Below, in pieces: positions 8,619 through 18,654 of a DNA stretch of 64,000 nucleotides (positions are counted from its first letter, which is position 1; each line of letters opens with the position of its first letter). The stretch spans positions 620,001 through 684,000 of the forward strand of contig JASGHI010000003.1 of the NCBI GenBank assembly GCA_049841155.1. Reading direction: 5' to 3'. A model generated the notes under the pieces. That model searched no databases, was not told the DNA's origin, and was given only the letters and a program-made list of their open reading frames with translations. Position numbers and translations under genes: made by a program. This DNA is from ZC4RG30 sp049841155 (lineage in GTDB: Bacteria; Pseudomonadota; Gammaproteobacteria; Steroidobacterales; Steroidobacteraceae).

Positions 8619-9560
8619 TCAGGCTAGCGATCTCTCTATGGTGTCGAGCGTGCGCATCGCCGGCAGCACCTGCTGCACGCTGGAGTTGGGCTCGCGGCCC
8701 TCGCGGATGGCCGCGAAGAACTCCCGGTCCTGCAGCTCGATGCCGTTCATCGACACATCGACCTTGGAGACGTCGATCTGCTCGTTCTTGCCGTTGAACA
8801 GATCGTCGTAACGGCACAGGTAGGTGCCGTTGTCGCAGATGTAGCGGAAGAACGTGCCCAGTGGGCCGTCGTTGTTGAATGACAGCGACAATGTGCAGAT
8901 GGCGCCGCGGCGCGTTTTCATCTGGATGGATATGTCCATCGCGATCTTGAGGTCGGGATGGATCGGGCCCTGCACTCCGCGCGCCACCGTCACCTCGTCC
9001 CGGGTCTGGTAGCCGAACAGGTCGACCGTATGGCAGGCATGGTGCCACAGCAGGTGGTCGGTCCAGCTGCGCGGCTTGCCCAGCGCATTCATGTTGGTGC
9101 GGCGGAAGAAGTAGGTCTGCACGTCCATCTGCAGCACGTTGAGTTCACCGGCGACGATCTTCCTGTGGATCCACTGGTGCGAAGGATTGAAGCGGCGGGT
9201 ATGGCCGGCCATGGCGATGACGCCGGTTTCCTTCTGCACCTTCGCGATCTCCTCGGAATCCTTCAGGCTGTCCGCCATCGGGATTTCCACCTGCACGTGT
9301 TTGCCGGCACGCATGCACTGGATGGCTTGCGCGGCATGCATCTGCGTGGGCGTGGCGAGGATCATGGCCTCGAGACCAGGCTGTCTGAGACTTTCGGCCA
9401 GGTCGCCGGTGTAGTGCGGAATGCCGAATTTCGCGGCGACTTCCTTCGTGGCTTCCTGGTTGCCGCCGGTCAGCGTGACGACCTCGATCCCGGGGATATT
9501 GCGGATCGCCTCAAGATGCTTGATGCCAAAGGCGCCCTGCCCGGCCAGTCCTACTTTCAT
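8619..9560 (-). CDS. ligC: 4-carboxy-2-hydroxymuconate-6-semialdehyde dehydrogenase LigC
   Basis: This 313-residue Gfo/Idh/MocA-fold dehydrogenase oxidises the hemiacetal of 4-carboxy-2-hydroxymuconate-6-semialdehyde to 2-pyrone-4,6-dicarboxylate with NADP. The Rossmann motif is MKVGLAGQGAFGIKHL. Blocks diagnostic of LigC are VQVEIPMADS, GHTRRFNPSHQWIH, DVQTYFFRRTNMNA, WTDHLLWHHACHTVDLF and SLSFNNDGPLGTFFRYI. These read almost as in well-known sphingomonad LigC, so confidence is high. A ribosome-binding AAGGGCAG lies upstream of the ATG at 9560. The ring-cleavage enzyme LigAB that produces its substrate, and the lactonase LigI that uses its product, are not in this window. Confidence 0.94.
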   Translation of the reverse strand: MKVGLAGQGAFGIKHLEAIRNIPGIEVVTLTGGNQEATKEVAAKFGIPHYTGDLAESLRQPGLEAMILATPTQMHAAQAIQCMRAGKHVQVEIPMADSLKDSEEIAKVQKETGVIAMAGHTRRFNPSHQWIHRKIVAGELNVLQMDVQTYFFRRTNMNALGKPRSWTDHLLWHHACHTVDLFGYQTRDEVTVARGVQGPIHPDLKIAMDISIQMKTRRGAICTLSLSFNNDGPLGTFFRYICDNGTYLCRYDDLFNGKNEQIDVSKVDVSMNGIELQDREFFAAIREGREPNSSVQQVLPAMRTLDTIERSLA

Positions 9561-9641
9561 GATGTCTGCCCTTGTTGATCTCGGTTTGACAATGGAAAAG
9601 ACTATTCTAACACCCCCCGTCTGACTGGACCGCGGTGCCCC

Positions 9642-11063
9642 ATGACCGACTTCACTCCCCCTCTCACGCTCACGATAGACGGCCAGGCGGCCACCACCGC
9701 TGAGCGCATCGAGGTCGTCAATCCGGCAACGGGCGCAGTTTTCGCGCACTGCCCGGCAGCCGGCCCGGCGGCGCTGGACCGTGCCGTGAACGCCGCGCGC
9801 GCCGCGTTCCCCGCCTGGCGCGCCCTGTCCTATGCCGAGCGCGCGCAATTCATCGCGCGCTGCGCCGAGGCACTCAAGGCCCACAAGGAAACGCTGGCGC
9901 AGCTGCTCACGCTCGAACAGGGCAAGCCGCTGGGCCAGTCGCGCGACGAGATCGAGCGCGCAGCCACGCTGTCGGTGGGCATGACGAAAATCGAAATCCG
10001 GCCGGAGGTGCTGGTCGACGACGCCGAGCGCCACATCGAACTGCGTTACGTGCCGCTGGGTGTGGCGGGCATCATCACGCCTTGGAACGCGCCGGTGAAT
10101 CTTGCGGTGGGTCCGCTGGCCTCGGCGCTCTACACCGGCAATTGCGCCATCATCAAACCCTCGCCTTTCACGCCGCTGACCACGCTGCGCATCGGCGAGA
10201 TACTGCGCGGCATCCTGCCGCCCGGTGTGCTCGGCGTGCTCGCCGGCGGCGACGAACTCGGCGCACTGCTCACTGCCCATCCCGGCATCGACAAGATTTC
10301 CTTCACCGGCTCCGTGGCCACGGGCAAGAAGGTGATGGCTGCCTGCGCCGGCACCCTGAAGCGGGTGACGCTGGAGCTGGGAGGCAACGATGCCGCCATC
10401 GTACTCGAGGACGTCGATGTCGCTGCGGTCGCGAAGAAACTGTTCTTCGGCGCCACCGTCAACAGCGGCCAGGTATGCATGGCCATCAAGCGCATCTATG
10501 CCCACGAGAAGATCCACGACGCACTGGTCGCGGCGCTGGCCGCGGAGGCGCGCTCGGCAAAGCTCGGCAGCGGCCTCGATGCCGGCACGGTTCTGGGTCC
10601 GATCCAGAACTGGCGGCAGTTCGAGCGTGTGCAGGAACTCAAGGCTGATGCGCGGCGCGCCGGCGGCACCCTCCACGAGGGTGGGCCGGCTCCGCAAGGA
10701 AGCGGCTATTTCGTCATCCCTGCGGTGGTCACGGGATTGCCCGAAACCAGCCGCCTGGTGGTGGAGGAACAGTTCGGCCCCGTGTTCCCGGTGATGAAGT
10801 TCAGCGATGTCGAAGATGCCATTCGACGCGCCAACGATACCCGCTATGGCCTCGCCGGATCGGTGTGGAGCCGCGACGTGCAGCGCGCCACGCAGATCGC
10901 CGCGCGCCTGGAGGTGGGCACGGCCTGGGTGAACCAGCATCGCGCCACGCTGCCCAATGTGCCCTTCGGCGGCGCCAAGGAATCCGGCATGGGCCGCACC
11001 TATCACCGGCTGGGGCTGGAGGCTTACCTGGAACCCCAGGTCATCAGCGTGCTCAGGACCTGA
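9642..11063 (+). CDS. Aldehyde dehydrogenase family protein
   Basis: A 473-residue NAD(P)-dependent aldehyde dehydrogenase. Glu245 (LELGGND) and catalytic Cys279 (GQVCMAIKR) are present, with PWNAP and FTGSVATG in the cofactor domain and a C-terminal PFGGAKESGMG. It resembles the branch that includes aldehyde dehydrogenases of aromatic and betaine-aldehyde catabolism. It is divergent from ligC with about 80 bases between starts, so both may answer to one regulatory region. It is not a duplicate of the ALDH at 3008-4438; the two differ throughout. Substrate unknown. Confidence 0.87.
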   Translation: MTDFTPPLTLTIDGQAATTAERIEVVNPATGAVFAHCPAAGPAALDRAVNAARAAFPAWRALSYAERAQFIARCAEALKAHKETLAQLLTLEQGKPLGQSRDEIERAATLSVGMTKIEIRPEVLVDDAERHIELRYVPLGVAGIITPWNAPVNLAVGPLASALYTGNCAIIKPSPFTPLTTLRIGEILRGILPPGVLGVLAGGDELGALLTAHPGIDKISFTGSVATGKKVMAACAGTLKRVTLELGGNDAAIVLEDVDVAAVAKKLFFGATVNSGQVCMAIKRIYAHEKIHDALVAALAAEARSAKLGSGLDAGTVLGPIQNWRQFERVQELKADARRAGGTLHEGGPAPQGSGYFVIPAVVTGLPETSRLVVEEQFGPVFPVMKFSDVEDAIRRANDTRYGLAGSVWSRDVQRATQIAARLEVGTAWVNQHRATLPNVPFGGAKESGMGRTYHRLGLEAYLEPQVISVLRT

Positions 11064-11081
11064 GGGCCGGTCGTGTGATTC

Positions 11082-11154
11082 TGGGCCGTGCGCGATTCGA
11101 ACGCGCGACCAACTGGTTAAAAGCCAGCTGCTCTACCGACTGAGCTAACGGCCC
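11082..11154 (-). tRNA. tRNA-Lys (anticodon TTT)
   Basis: On the minus strand a complete cloverleaf can be folded. The acceptor stem GGGCCGT pairs with ACGGCCC, the D-arm is GCTC..GAGC, the anticodon loop is CTTTTAA with anticodon TTT, and the T-arm GCGCG-TTCGAAT-CGCGC is perfect. The discriminator base is A at position 11082. CCA is not encoded. It lies in the gap between the aldehyde dehydrogenase and queC. Confidence 0.96.
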
Positions 11155-11181
11155 GCCGTGGGGGGCGCGCATGATACCGCG

Positions 11182-11862
11182 TCAGGCATAGCGCGTGGGG
11201 TCCGGGATGCCGGCTGCCGCGAACCCCTCCTTGCGCAACCGGCAGGAATCACAGCGTCCGCAGGCCGCCCCGGCCTCCGTGGCCTGGTAGCAGGAGACGG
11301 TCCGCGAATAGTCGACGCCCAGACCCGCGCCAAGCCGGATGATCTGCGCCTTGCTCAGCTGCTGCAGCGGCGCATGGATAAGGAAGCGCCTGCCCTCGAC
11401 GCCGGCACGCGTGGCGAGGTTGGCGAGGGCCTCGAAGGCCCGGATGAACTCGGGCCGGCAATCCGGATAGCCGGAGTAGTCCACGGCATTCACGCCCACG
11501 AACAGGTCCTGTGCCCCCAGCACTTCCGCCCATCCCAGCGCCAGAGACAGCAGCAAAGTGTTGCGCGCCGGAACATAGGTGACCGGAATGCCCGCGCCGC
11601 CGGCATCGGGAACCGCGATGGCCGTGTCGGTGAGCGCCGAGCCGCCGATGCCGGCCAGGTCCACATTCATCTGCCGGTGTTCGGCAGCGCCGAGCATCGC
11701 CGACACGCTGCGCGCCGCCACCAGCTCCGCGCTGTGGCGCTGGCCATAACCCACGGCGAGCGTGTGGCAGATGAACCCGTCGGCACGGGCGCTGGCCAGC
11801 ACTGTGGCCGAATCCAGGCCACCGGAAAGCAGCACGACGGCATGACGGGTCGCGCCGCTCAT
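11182..11862 (-). CDS. queC: 7-cyano-7-deazaguanine synthase QueC
   Basis: QueC converts 7-carboxy-7-deazaguanine to preQ0 with ATP and ammonia, a step of queuosine biosynthesis. The 226-residue product has the PP-loop motif LLSGGLDSATVL near the N-terminus. Near the C-terminus are the zinc-binding cysteines CYQATEAGAACGRCDSC. The ATG at 11862 overlaps the queE stop as ATGA, showing translational coupling. It is the last gene of the ruv-tol-pal-que run, and its product acts directly after QueE. Confidence 0.96.
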   Translation of the reverse strand: MSGATRHAVVLLSGGLDSATVLASARADGFICHTLAVGYGQRHSAELVAARSVSAMLGAAEHRQMNVDLAGIGGSALTDTAIAVPDAGGAGIPVTYVPARNTLLLSLALGWAEVLGAQDLFVGVNAVDYSGYPDCRPEFIRAFEALANLATRAGVEGRRFLIHAPLQQLSKAQIIRLGAGLGVDYSRTVSCYQATEAGAACGRCDSCRLRKEGFAAAGIPDPTRYA

Positions 11863-12518
11863 CGCCCTGGCTCGTTGCCCCAGAGGATCTTGTGCAGCTG
11901 CACCTGCATGCGCACCTCCAGCCTGTCCTCCAGCATCCAGTCCGCAAGGGTACGGGCCGGCAGCTGCTCGTGGCTGGGCGAGAACAGCACCATGGCGGTT
12001 CGCGCCAGATCCAGTTCGGCCACCTTGGCGCGGCTCCACTCGTAGTCCGCGCGGTCGCAGATCACGAACTTCACCTGGTCATGGGGGGCAAGGCCGGCAA
12101 GCTCGGAGTAACGGTTGCGACGCTCTTCGCCCGAGGCAGGCGTCTTCACGTCCACGACCTTGGCCACACGGGAATCGATGCCCGCCAGCGGCAGCGCGCC
12201 GCTGGTCTCCAGCGACACCCGGTAACCGGCATCGCAGAGCCGTTCCAGCAGCGTCAGGCATTCACGCTGCGCCAGCGGCTCGCCACCGGTCACGCACACA
12301 TGGCGTGCCGCGAGCCCGGCCACGCGTTCGAGGATGGCCTCCAGCGTCATCCATTCACCACCGCCGAAAGCATAGGCCGTATCGCAATACTGGCAGCGCA
12401 GCGGACAGCCCGTGAGCCGCACGAACACCGTCGGGAACCCGACTGCGTCACCCTCTCCCTGCAAAGAGCGGAAGATCTCGGTGATCCGGAGCCGTGCCGG
12501 GGAAGCACCGGCAGTCAT
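11859..12518 (-). CDS. queE: 7-carboxy-7-deazaguanine synthase QueE
   Basis: A radical-SAM enzyme of 219 residues that rearranges 6-carboxytetrahydropterin to 7-carboxy-7-deazaguanine. The cluster-binding motif is CPLRCQYC, an unmodified CxxxCxxC. The N-terminal ITEIFRSLQGEG is the QueE signature and VTGGEPL binds SAM. Its stop overlaps the queC start. It begins 12 bases after cpoB, which keeps it inside the Tol-Pal transcription unit, a common arrangement in gammaproteobacteria. Confidence 0.96.
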   Translation of the reverse strand: MTAGASPARLRITEIFRSLQGEGDAVGFPTVFVRLTGCPLRCQYCDTAYAFGGGEWMTLEAILERVAGLAARHVCVTGGEPLAQRECLTLLERLCDAGYRVSLETSGALPLAGIDSRVAKVVDVKTPASGEERRNRYSELAGLAPHDQVKFVICDRADYEWSRAKVAELDLARTAMVLFSPSHEQLPARTLADWMLEDRLEVRMQVQLHKILWGNEPGR

Positions 12519-12530
12519 GGCAGTTTCCGC

Positions 12531-13313
12531 TCAGCGCGTGCCGGCAGGCAGGCGCTGCAGACGCTCGCGGGCCAGGCGCGCGGCGTCGGAATCCGGATGG
12601 CTTGCCACCAGCTGCTGCAGCGTAGCGCGCCCCTCGGCAACCTTGCGCTGCTCGATCTGCGTATAGCCCAGCTTCAGCATGGCATCCGGGGCCTTGCGCG
12701 ACTGCGGCCAGACAGTAAGCACGCGCTGGAAGGCCGCCGCCGCCTGATCGTATTCCTGGTTCACGTAGTAGGCTTCGCCGAGCCAGTACTGGGTGTTGTC
12801 CGCCAGCTGGCCATTCGGGTACGCCGCCGCCAGCTCGCGGAACTTCTGTACCGCGGCCGCGTAATTGCGGTTCTTGAGCTCGTTGAAAGCCTGGTCGTAG
12901 CGTGCCTGCTCGTCCCCACCGGAAGCCGTGGCTGACTCCGGCGCAAATGCCGAAGGAGCCGCAGCACCCGCCTTGAGGCGGCCATCCAGATCCGCGTACA
13001 GGTCGCGTTGTTCGCGGCGCAGCGTCGCATTCTCGTTCTGCAGCTCGTCCAGGCGGCCCTTGAGGCCACGCACTTCGCCCTGCAGCGACTCGACCTGCTG
13101 CGCCAGCTGCACCAGGCTCTGGTTCGCCACGATCCGGTCGATGCGGCCCACACGCGCGTCGAGGTCATCGAGGCGCAGCTGCACCGGATCCTCTTCGGGA
13201 GCCGTGGCGCAGCCTGCTGCCAGCAATGCCGGCAGCAGCAACAGCGCGGCCAGCGGCCGCCGGGCTTTAGTTGATGTAGACGATCTCGACACGGCGGTTC
13301 TTCGAGTAGGCAT
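12531..13313 (-). CDS. cpoB: Cell division coordinator CpoB / YbgF, Tol-Pal system protein
   Basis: CpoB is the periplasmic partner of TolA and PBP1B that couples outer-membrane constriction to septal peptidoglycan synthesis. The protein has an N-terminal hydrophobic export signal ending LLAAGC, which reads as a lipobox, so this copy may be a lipoprotein. A coiled-coil region follows (VQLAQQVESLQGEV, LDELQNENATLRREQ), then three TPR repeats from YDQAFNELKNRNY to the end. The start is uncertain because the frame overlaps the pal 3' end. The ATG at 13313 gives a 35-residue leader, and a GTG at 13292 gives a more normal 28-residue leader. Confidence 0.9.
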   Translation of the reverse strand: MPTRRTAVSRSSTSTKARRPLAALLLLPALLAAGCATAPEEDPVQLRLDDLDARVGRIDRIVANQSLVQLAQQVESLQGEVRGLKGRLDELQNENATLRREQRDLYADLDGRLKAGAAAPSAFAPESATASGGDEQARYDQAFNELKNRNYAAAVQKFRELAAAYPNGQLADNTQYWLGEAYYVNQEYDQAAAAFQRVLTVWPQSRKAPDAMLKLGYTQIEQRKVAEGRATLQQLVASHPDSDAARLARERLQRLPAGTR

Positions 13314-13803
13314 TCTCGTCGCTGCCGGCGGCGGCCGGACGCTCTTCACCATAGCTCACGGTGGTGATCTGGGATTCCTGCACGCCCTGCAGGGCCAGCG
13401 CGCGGCGCACGGTCTGCGCACGGCGTTCGCCCAGGCCGATATTGTATTCGCGCGATCCGCGCTCGTCGGTATGCCCTTCCAGGCGCACCCGCACGGTGGG
13501 ATTTCCTGCCAGGAAGCGGCCGTGTGCGGCGATCACGTCGACATATTCGCCGCGGATCTCGCTGCTGTCGAAGTCGAAATAGATCACGCGCTGCGAACCC
13601 AGCGCTCCGCTGGGACCCAGGGCGCCCTGGTTGCCATTCTCACCGGCGGTCACCGTGGTCACACCGGAGCTCTCGGCGCCGCTGCCCGCGTCCGCCGTCA
13701 CGGCCTCGCTGCCCGCGCCCGCGTCCGTCTTCGCGCGTTTGCCGGCGCAGCCGCCCAGCATCAGGACCGAAGTGAGGACGATCAGCAGGACTTTGCGATT
13801 CAA
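13267..13803 (-). CDS. pal: Peptidoglycan-associated lipoprotein Pal
   Basis: An outer-membrane lipoprotein of 178 residues that binds peptidoglycan and TolB. The signal peptide ends in the lipobox MLGGC. The OmpA-like domain carries VIYFDFDSSEIRGEY and GHTDERGSREYNIGLGERRA, which includes the diaminopimelate-binding Asp and Arg. The linker between them is rich in Ala, Gly and Thr. An AAGGAG sequence precedes the ATG. It follows tolB by 45 bases, and its 3' end overlaps the cpoB reading frame. Confidence 0.97.
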   Translation of the reverse strand: MNRKVLLIVLTSVLMLGGCAGKRAKTDAGAGSEAVTADAGSGAESSGVTTVTAGENGNQGALGPSGALGSQRVIYFDFDSSEIRGEYVDVIAAHGRFLAGNPTVRVRLEGHTDERGSREYNIGLGERRAQTVRRALALQGVQESQITTVSYGEERPAAAGSDENAYSKNRRVEIVYIN

Positions 13804-13848
13804 TGGATTCTCCTTTGGAGGGCGGCTGCCCGCATTATGACACGAAGC

Positions 13849-15192
13849 TCAGTTCGCAAACGGCCCCCACACGGGCTCGCGCACCTCGCCACTGTCGGAC
13901 TTGAGCTGCTGCGTGACCTGGCCGTCGATGGAAACGGTGGCCAGCACGCCCTGTCCGCGATCGCGGCCGGCGTAGATCAGCACGGCGCCGTTGGGCGCAA
14001 AGCTGGGGGATTCGTCGAGCCCGCCGCGCGACAGCGTGGCCACCTGGTTGCTCGCCAGATCCATCAGGGCGATACGGTAGCCGCCGGACTCCTGGGTGAC
14101 GAAGGCCAGCTGCCGGCCATCGGGCGAGACGCGTGGCCGCGCCACATAGCCCGAGCCGAAGGTGATGCGCCGGGCCCGCTGGCCCTGGCGCGGCGCCACC
14201 GCGTAGATCTGCGGGCCGCCGCCGCGGTCGGAAGTGAAGTACAGCGTCTGGCCATCCGGCGACCACACGGCCTCGGTATCGATGGCCGGATCGTCGGTGA
14301 TGCGGGTCAGCGCCTGGGACGCGAGGTCCAGCACATAGACATCGAGGTTGCCGCTGCTGCCCGACAGCGTCAGCGCCAGCTTGCTGCCATCGGGCGAGAA
14401 CGCCGGTGCGCCATTGACGCCGGCGCGGGCCGACACCTGCCGGCGCTCGCCGCTGCTGACCCGCTGCACGAACACGGCGGCCACGCGGTTCTCGAAGGAT
14501 ACATAGGCCAGCCACTGGCCATCGGCGGACCAGGCCGGCGACATGATGGGCTGCGGCGACTGCATGGCCACACGCGCATTCTCGCCGTCGGCATCGGCCA
14601 CGATGAGCTGGTAGCGCTGGTTCGGCGGCCGGCCATCCACCGAGATGTAGGCGATGCGGGTGGAAAACGCGCCGCGGATGCCGGTGATCTTCTCGAACAC
14701 CTTGTCGGCGACGCGGTGGGCACCAAGGCGCACTGAAGCCTGCGGCACGCTGACGGATTCCTGCAGCAGGGTCTGGCCGGTGAGCACATTGAGCAGTTCG
14801 AACTCGATGCGCACCTGCGCCGCACTGCCTGCCCCCATGCGCCCGACCACCACATAGTCATTGCGCAGCGCGCGCCACTGCGCGGCATCGACGTCGGTGG
14901 CGCGCGCCGGCTGCGCGGGCATGCCCGTACGCGCCATGCCGCGGAAACGTCCGCTGCTTTCCAGATCGCGCTGCACGACGGCAGCCACGTCCACGCCGCC
15001 ATCGGCCGGCACCGAGCGCGCAAACGGCACCACGGCCACCGGGATGGGGTCGGTGACACCGCGGGTGATGTCGATGCGCAGTTCCGCATGCGCGGGAACG
15101 GCCAGCACGGCCAGCACGGCCAGCACGGCCAGCACGAGCCACGGCAGCAGACGATCCAGTCGCAGCGGGAATTTCAGCAGCGTCGATGACAT
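13849..15192 (-). CDS. tolB: Tol-Pal system periplasmic beta-propeller protein TolB
   Basis: TolB is a periplasmic protein that links TolA to Pal. The 447-residue precursor has a long signal peptide containing repeated VLA units and ending AVPAHA. The N-terminal alpha/beta domain follows (ELRIDITRGVTDPIPVAVVPF). The rest is a six-bladed propeller whose blades show the PAWSADGQWLAY, PAFSPDGSKLAL, AVWSPDGQTLYF and PRVSPDGRQLAF repeats. Length and order match the family. It sits directly after tolA in the operon. The VLA-encoding tandem repeat in the leader is listed separately. Confidence 0.97.
   Translation of the reverse strand: MSSTLLKFPLRLDRLLPWLVLAVLAVLAVLAVPAHAELRIDITRGVTDPIPVAVVPFARSVPADGGVDVAAVVQRDLESSGRFRGMARTGMPAQPARATDVDAAQWRALRNDYVVVGRMGAGSAAQVRIEFELLNVLTGQTLLQESVSVPQASVRLGAHRVADKVFEKITGIRGAFSTRIAYISVDGRPPNQRYQLIVADADGENARVAMQSPQPIMSPAWSADGQWLAYVSFENRVAAVFVQRVSSGERRQVSARAGVNGAPAFSPDGSKLALTLSGSSGNLDVYVLDLASQALTRITDDPAIDTEAVWSPDGQTLYFTSDRGGGPQIYAVAPRQGQRARRITFGSGYVARPRVSPDGRQLAFVTQESGGYRIALMDLASNQVATLSRGGLDESPSFAPNGAVLIYAGRDRGQGVLATVSIDGQVTQQLKSDSGEVREPVWGPFAN
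15098..15136. repeat. 9-base tandem repeat in the tolB signal-peptide region
   Basis: The unit ACGGCCAGC is repeated four times from 15098 to 15133, followed by ACG. On the coding strand it encodes Val-Leu-Ala units in the hydrophobic core of the TolB signal peptide. Because the unit is a multiple of three, gain or loss of a copy would change the length of the core without shifting the frame. Confidence 0.9.
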
Positions 15193-15197
15193 CGATA

Positions 15198-16072
15198 TCA
15201 GTCCTCAGGCCGGAATGTAAGGATCAGGTTGCGTTCGAACAAGGCCGGATCGGAGGGCAACGGCAATGGGGAGGCACGATACACCGCCGCCTCGATGGAT
15301 TCCCGTACCGCCTGGTCTCCGTTGCAGCGGCCCACCTGCACGCCCGTCACGGTGCCGTTGGGCACCTGGGTCACGCGCACCTCGCACTCCAGTCCAACGC
15401 GGGCCGACGGCGGCCGGATCCAGGCGCGCTGGATGCGCGCGGTGATCTGCGCGATGTACTGGTTCATCTGTCCGCTGGAGCGCAGCGCTGCCGAGCGTTC
15501 CTCGGCCTGCAGCTGCGCATTGAGATCAGCCTCGCGCCGGCGCTGCTCGGCCGCCTGACGGTCACGTTCGCGCTTCTCCTGCTCCTCTTTTCGCGCGCGG
15601 CTTTTTCCCGCGCTTCCTTTTCCTTCTGGGCCGCTTTTTCACGGGCGACCCGCTCGCGCTCGGCCTTGTCGCGTTCGGCCTTGGCGCGGGCATCGGCTTC
15701 GCGACGTTGCGCGGCCTCGCGCTCCTCGGCAAGCCGTCGCTCTTCGGCAACGCGGGCCGCCTCGGCTTCGCTCCGCAATTGTTCCTCGTCCACCTGGGGC
15801 GGCGGCGCAGGCGGTTCGGGTTCCGGCTCGACCACGGGCTCGGGCTGCGGTTCCGGCAGCGGCTCGGGTTCAGGTGCCGGCGTCTGCACAGGCGCGGGCG
15901 GCGCGCCGCCTGTGGCCGTCACGACCGAAGCCTCTATGGCCAGGCGCTGCACCGGCGGCTGGCGCTTGGGCAGCAGGAACATGCCACCGGCGATGAGCGC
16001 CACCAACGCGCCATGCAGCAGTACCGACACGACTACCGCGCGGCCAGTACCCGGCTTCGCGCCTGGCTTCAT
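15198..16072 (-). CDS. tolA: TolA, interrupted by a one-base frameshift in the coiled-coil region
   Basis: TolA spans the periplasm and links the TolQR motor to TolB and Pal. Two frames together make one TolA. The first (16072 down to 15464) gives the N-terminal membrane helix (VVVSVLLHGALVALIAGGMFL), a Pro/Glu-rich stretch and the Ala/Lys/Glu/Arg coiled coil. The second (down to 15198) gives the end of the coiled coil and the C-terminal TolA/TonB-like domain (MNQYIAQITARIQRAW to LILTFRPED). They join at the four-base run 15588-15591 (coding strand GAAAAG): one extra A would restore a single frame of normal composition. A sequencing or assembly indel is the simplest cause. A true mutation or a -1 frameshift is possible. 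The start overlaps the tolR stop as ATGA. Confidence 0.88.
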
Positions 16073-16524
16073 TTGCGCCTGCCCGGAGGCTCCGGGACCG
16101 GATCAGTGAGAAAACCCACCTTGGTGGCGCCGGCACGCTGCAGCAGTACCATGGTCTCCACCACCCGGCCGTAGGCCACCCGGGTATCGGCCTTCACCAG
16201 CACGTCGCGCTGCGGATTGCCGGCCAGCGCCGTGCGCACGCCATCGAGCAGCGCGTCGGCATCCAGCGGCGCATCCGGCTGCGGCGCGAGATTGAGGAAC
16301 ACGCGCGCCTCATGATCGATCGAGACGATCACCGGCTGCAGGTCTTCGCGGTTCTGCACGGGAATGGGTTCGGCCGCGGCCTGGGGCAGCTCCACCTTCA
16401 CACCCTGCGTGAGCATGGGAGCCGTGACCATGAAGATGATGAGCAGCACCAGCATCACGTCGATGTAGGGCACGACGTTGATTTCGCCCATCAGCCGCCG
16501 CTTGCGCCCCTGAGGTGCCGGCAT
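16069..16524 (-). CDS. tolR: Tol-Pal system protein TolR (ExbD family)
   Basis: An inner-membrane protein of 151 residues that forms the proton-driven TolQR motor. The N-terminus RKRRLMGEINVVPYIDVMLVLLIIFMVT contains the single transmembrane helix. Within it is the Asp needed for proton passage (YIDVML). The periplasmic domain follows, ending KVGFLTDP. TolQ lies 4 bases upstream and tolA overlaps by ATGA, so the three are translationally linked. The ExbD alternative is excluded by the operon context. Confidence 0.96.
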   Translation of the reverse strand: MPAPQGRKRRLMGEINVVPYIDVMLVLLIIFMVTAPMLTQGVKVELPQAAAEPIPVQNREDLQPVIVSIDHEARVFLNLAPQPDAPLDADALLDGVRTALAGNPQRDVLVKADTRVAYGRVVETMVLLQRAGATKVGFLTDPVPEPPGRRK

Positions 16525-16528
16525 GGCG

Positions 16529-17215
<687 letters not shown>

Positions 17216-17613
17216 CTACTTGAACTCCTGGCGCAACGATTGGGGAAGACGGCGGGGCCGGAAACTCTTCGCATCGAGACAGGCCACGCGCACCCGGCCT
17301 GCGGCAATGCGCGCACCTTCGGGCTGGCGCAGGATCTGCTGCTCGAAGGTCACCGTGGCACCACCCGTTTCGGCGATGCGGGTATGCACGATGAGCTCGT
17401 CATCCAGCCGCGCGGGCTGGATGAACTCGGTGGTGAGCTCCACTACGGAGAACAGCACACCGGTCTCCTCGGCCATGCGCGCCTGCGAAAACCCCAGCTG
17501 ACGCAGCCATTCCGTGCGTCCGCGCTCGAAGAAGCGGATGTAGCCCGTGTGGTAGACCACGCCACCGGCATCGGTGTCCTCCCAGTAGACGCGCACCGGC
17601 CACTCGAAGGCGC

Positions 17614-17617
<4 letters not shown>
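17216..17617 (-). CDS. ybgC: Tol-Pal-associated acyl-CoA thioesterase YbgC
   Basis: A hot-dog-fold thioesterase of 133 residues that hydrolyses short or medium acyl-CoA and is thought to act in phospholipid metabolism at the membrane. The signature VYWEDTDAGGVVYHTGYIRFFERGR includes the catalytic Asp. I place the start at the GTG at 17617, whose GTGA overlaps the ruvB stop. This matches the overlap pattern of the neighbouring genes and gives normal length. The open frame upstream is only a shadow of ruvB. Confidence 0.94.

Positions 17618-18650
<1,033 letters not shown>

Positions 18651-18654
<4 letters not shown>

Noticed and set aside
13314..13352. Further upstream start for cpoB at 13352
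   Set aside because: Would place 52 residues before the lipobox, deep inside pal; the ATG at 13313 or GTG at 13292 is more reasonable.
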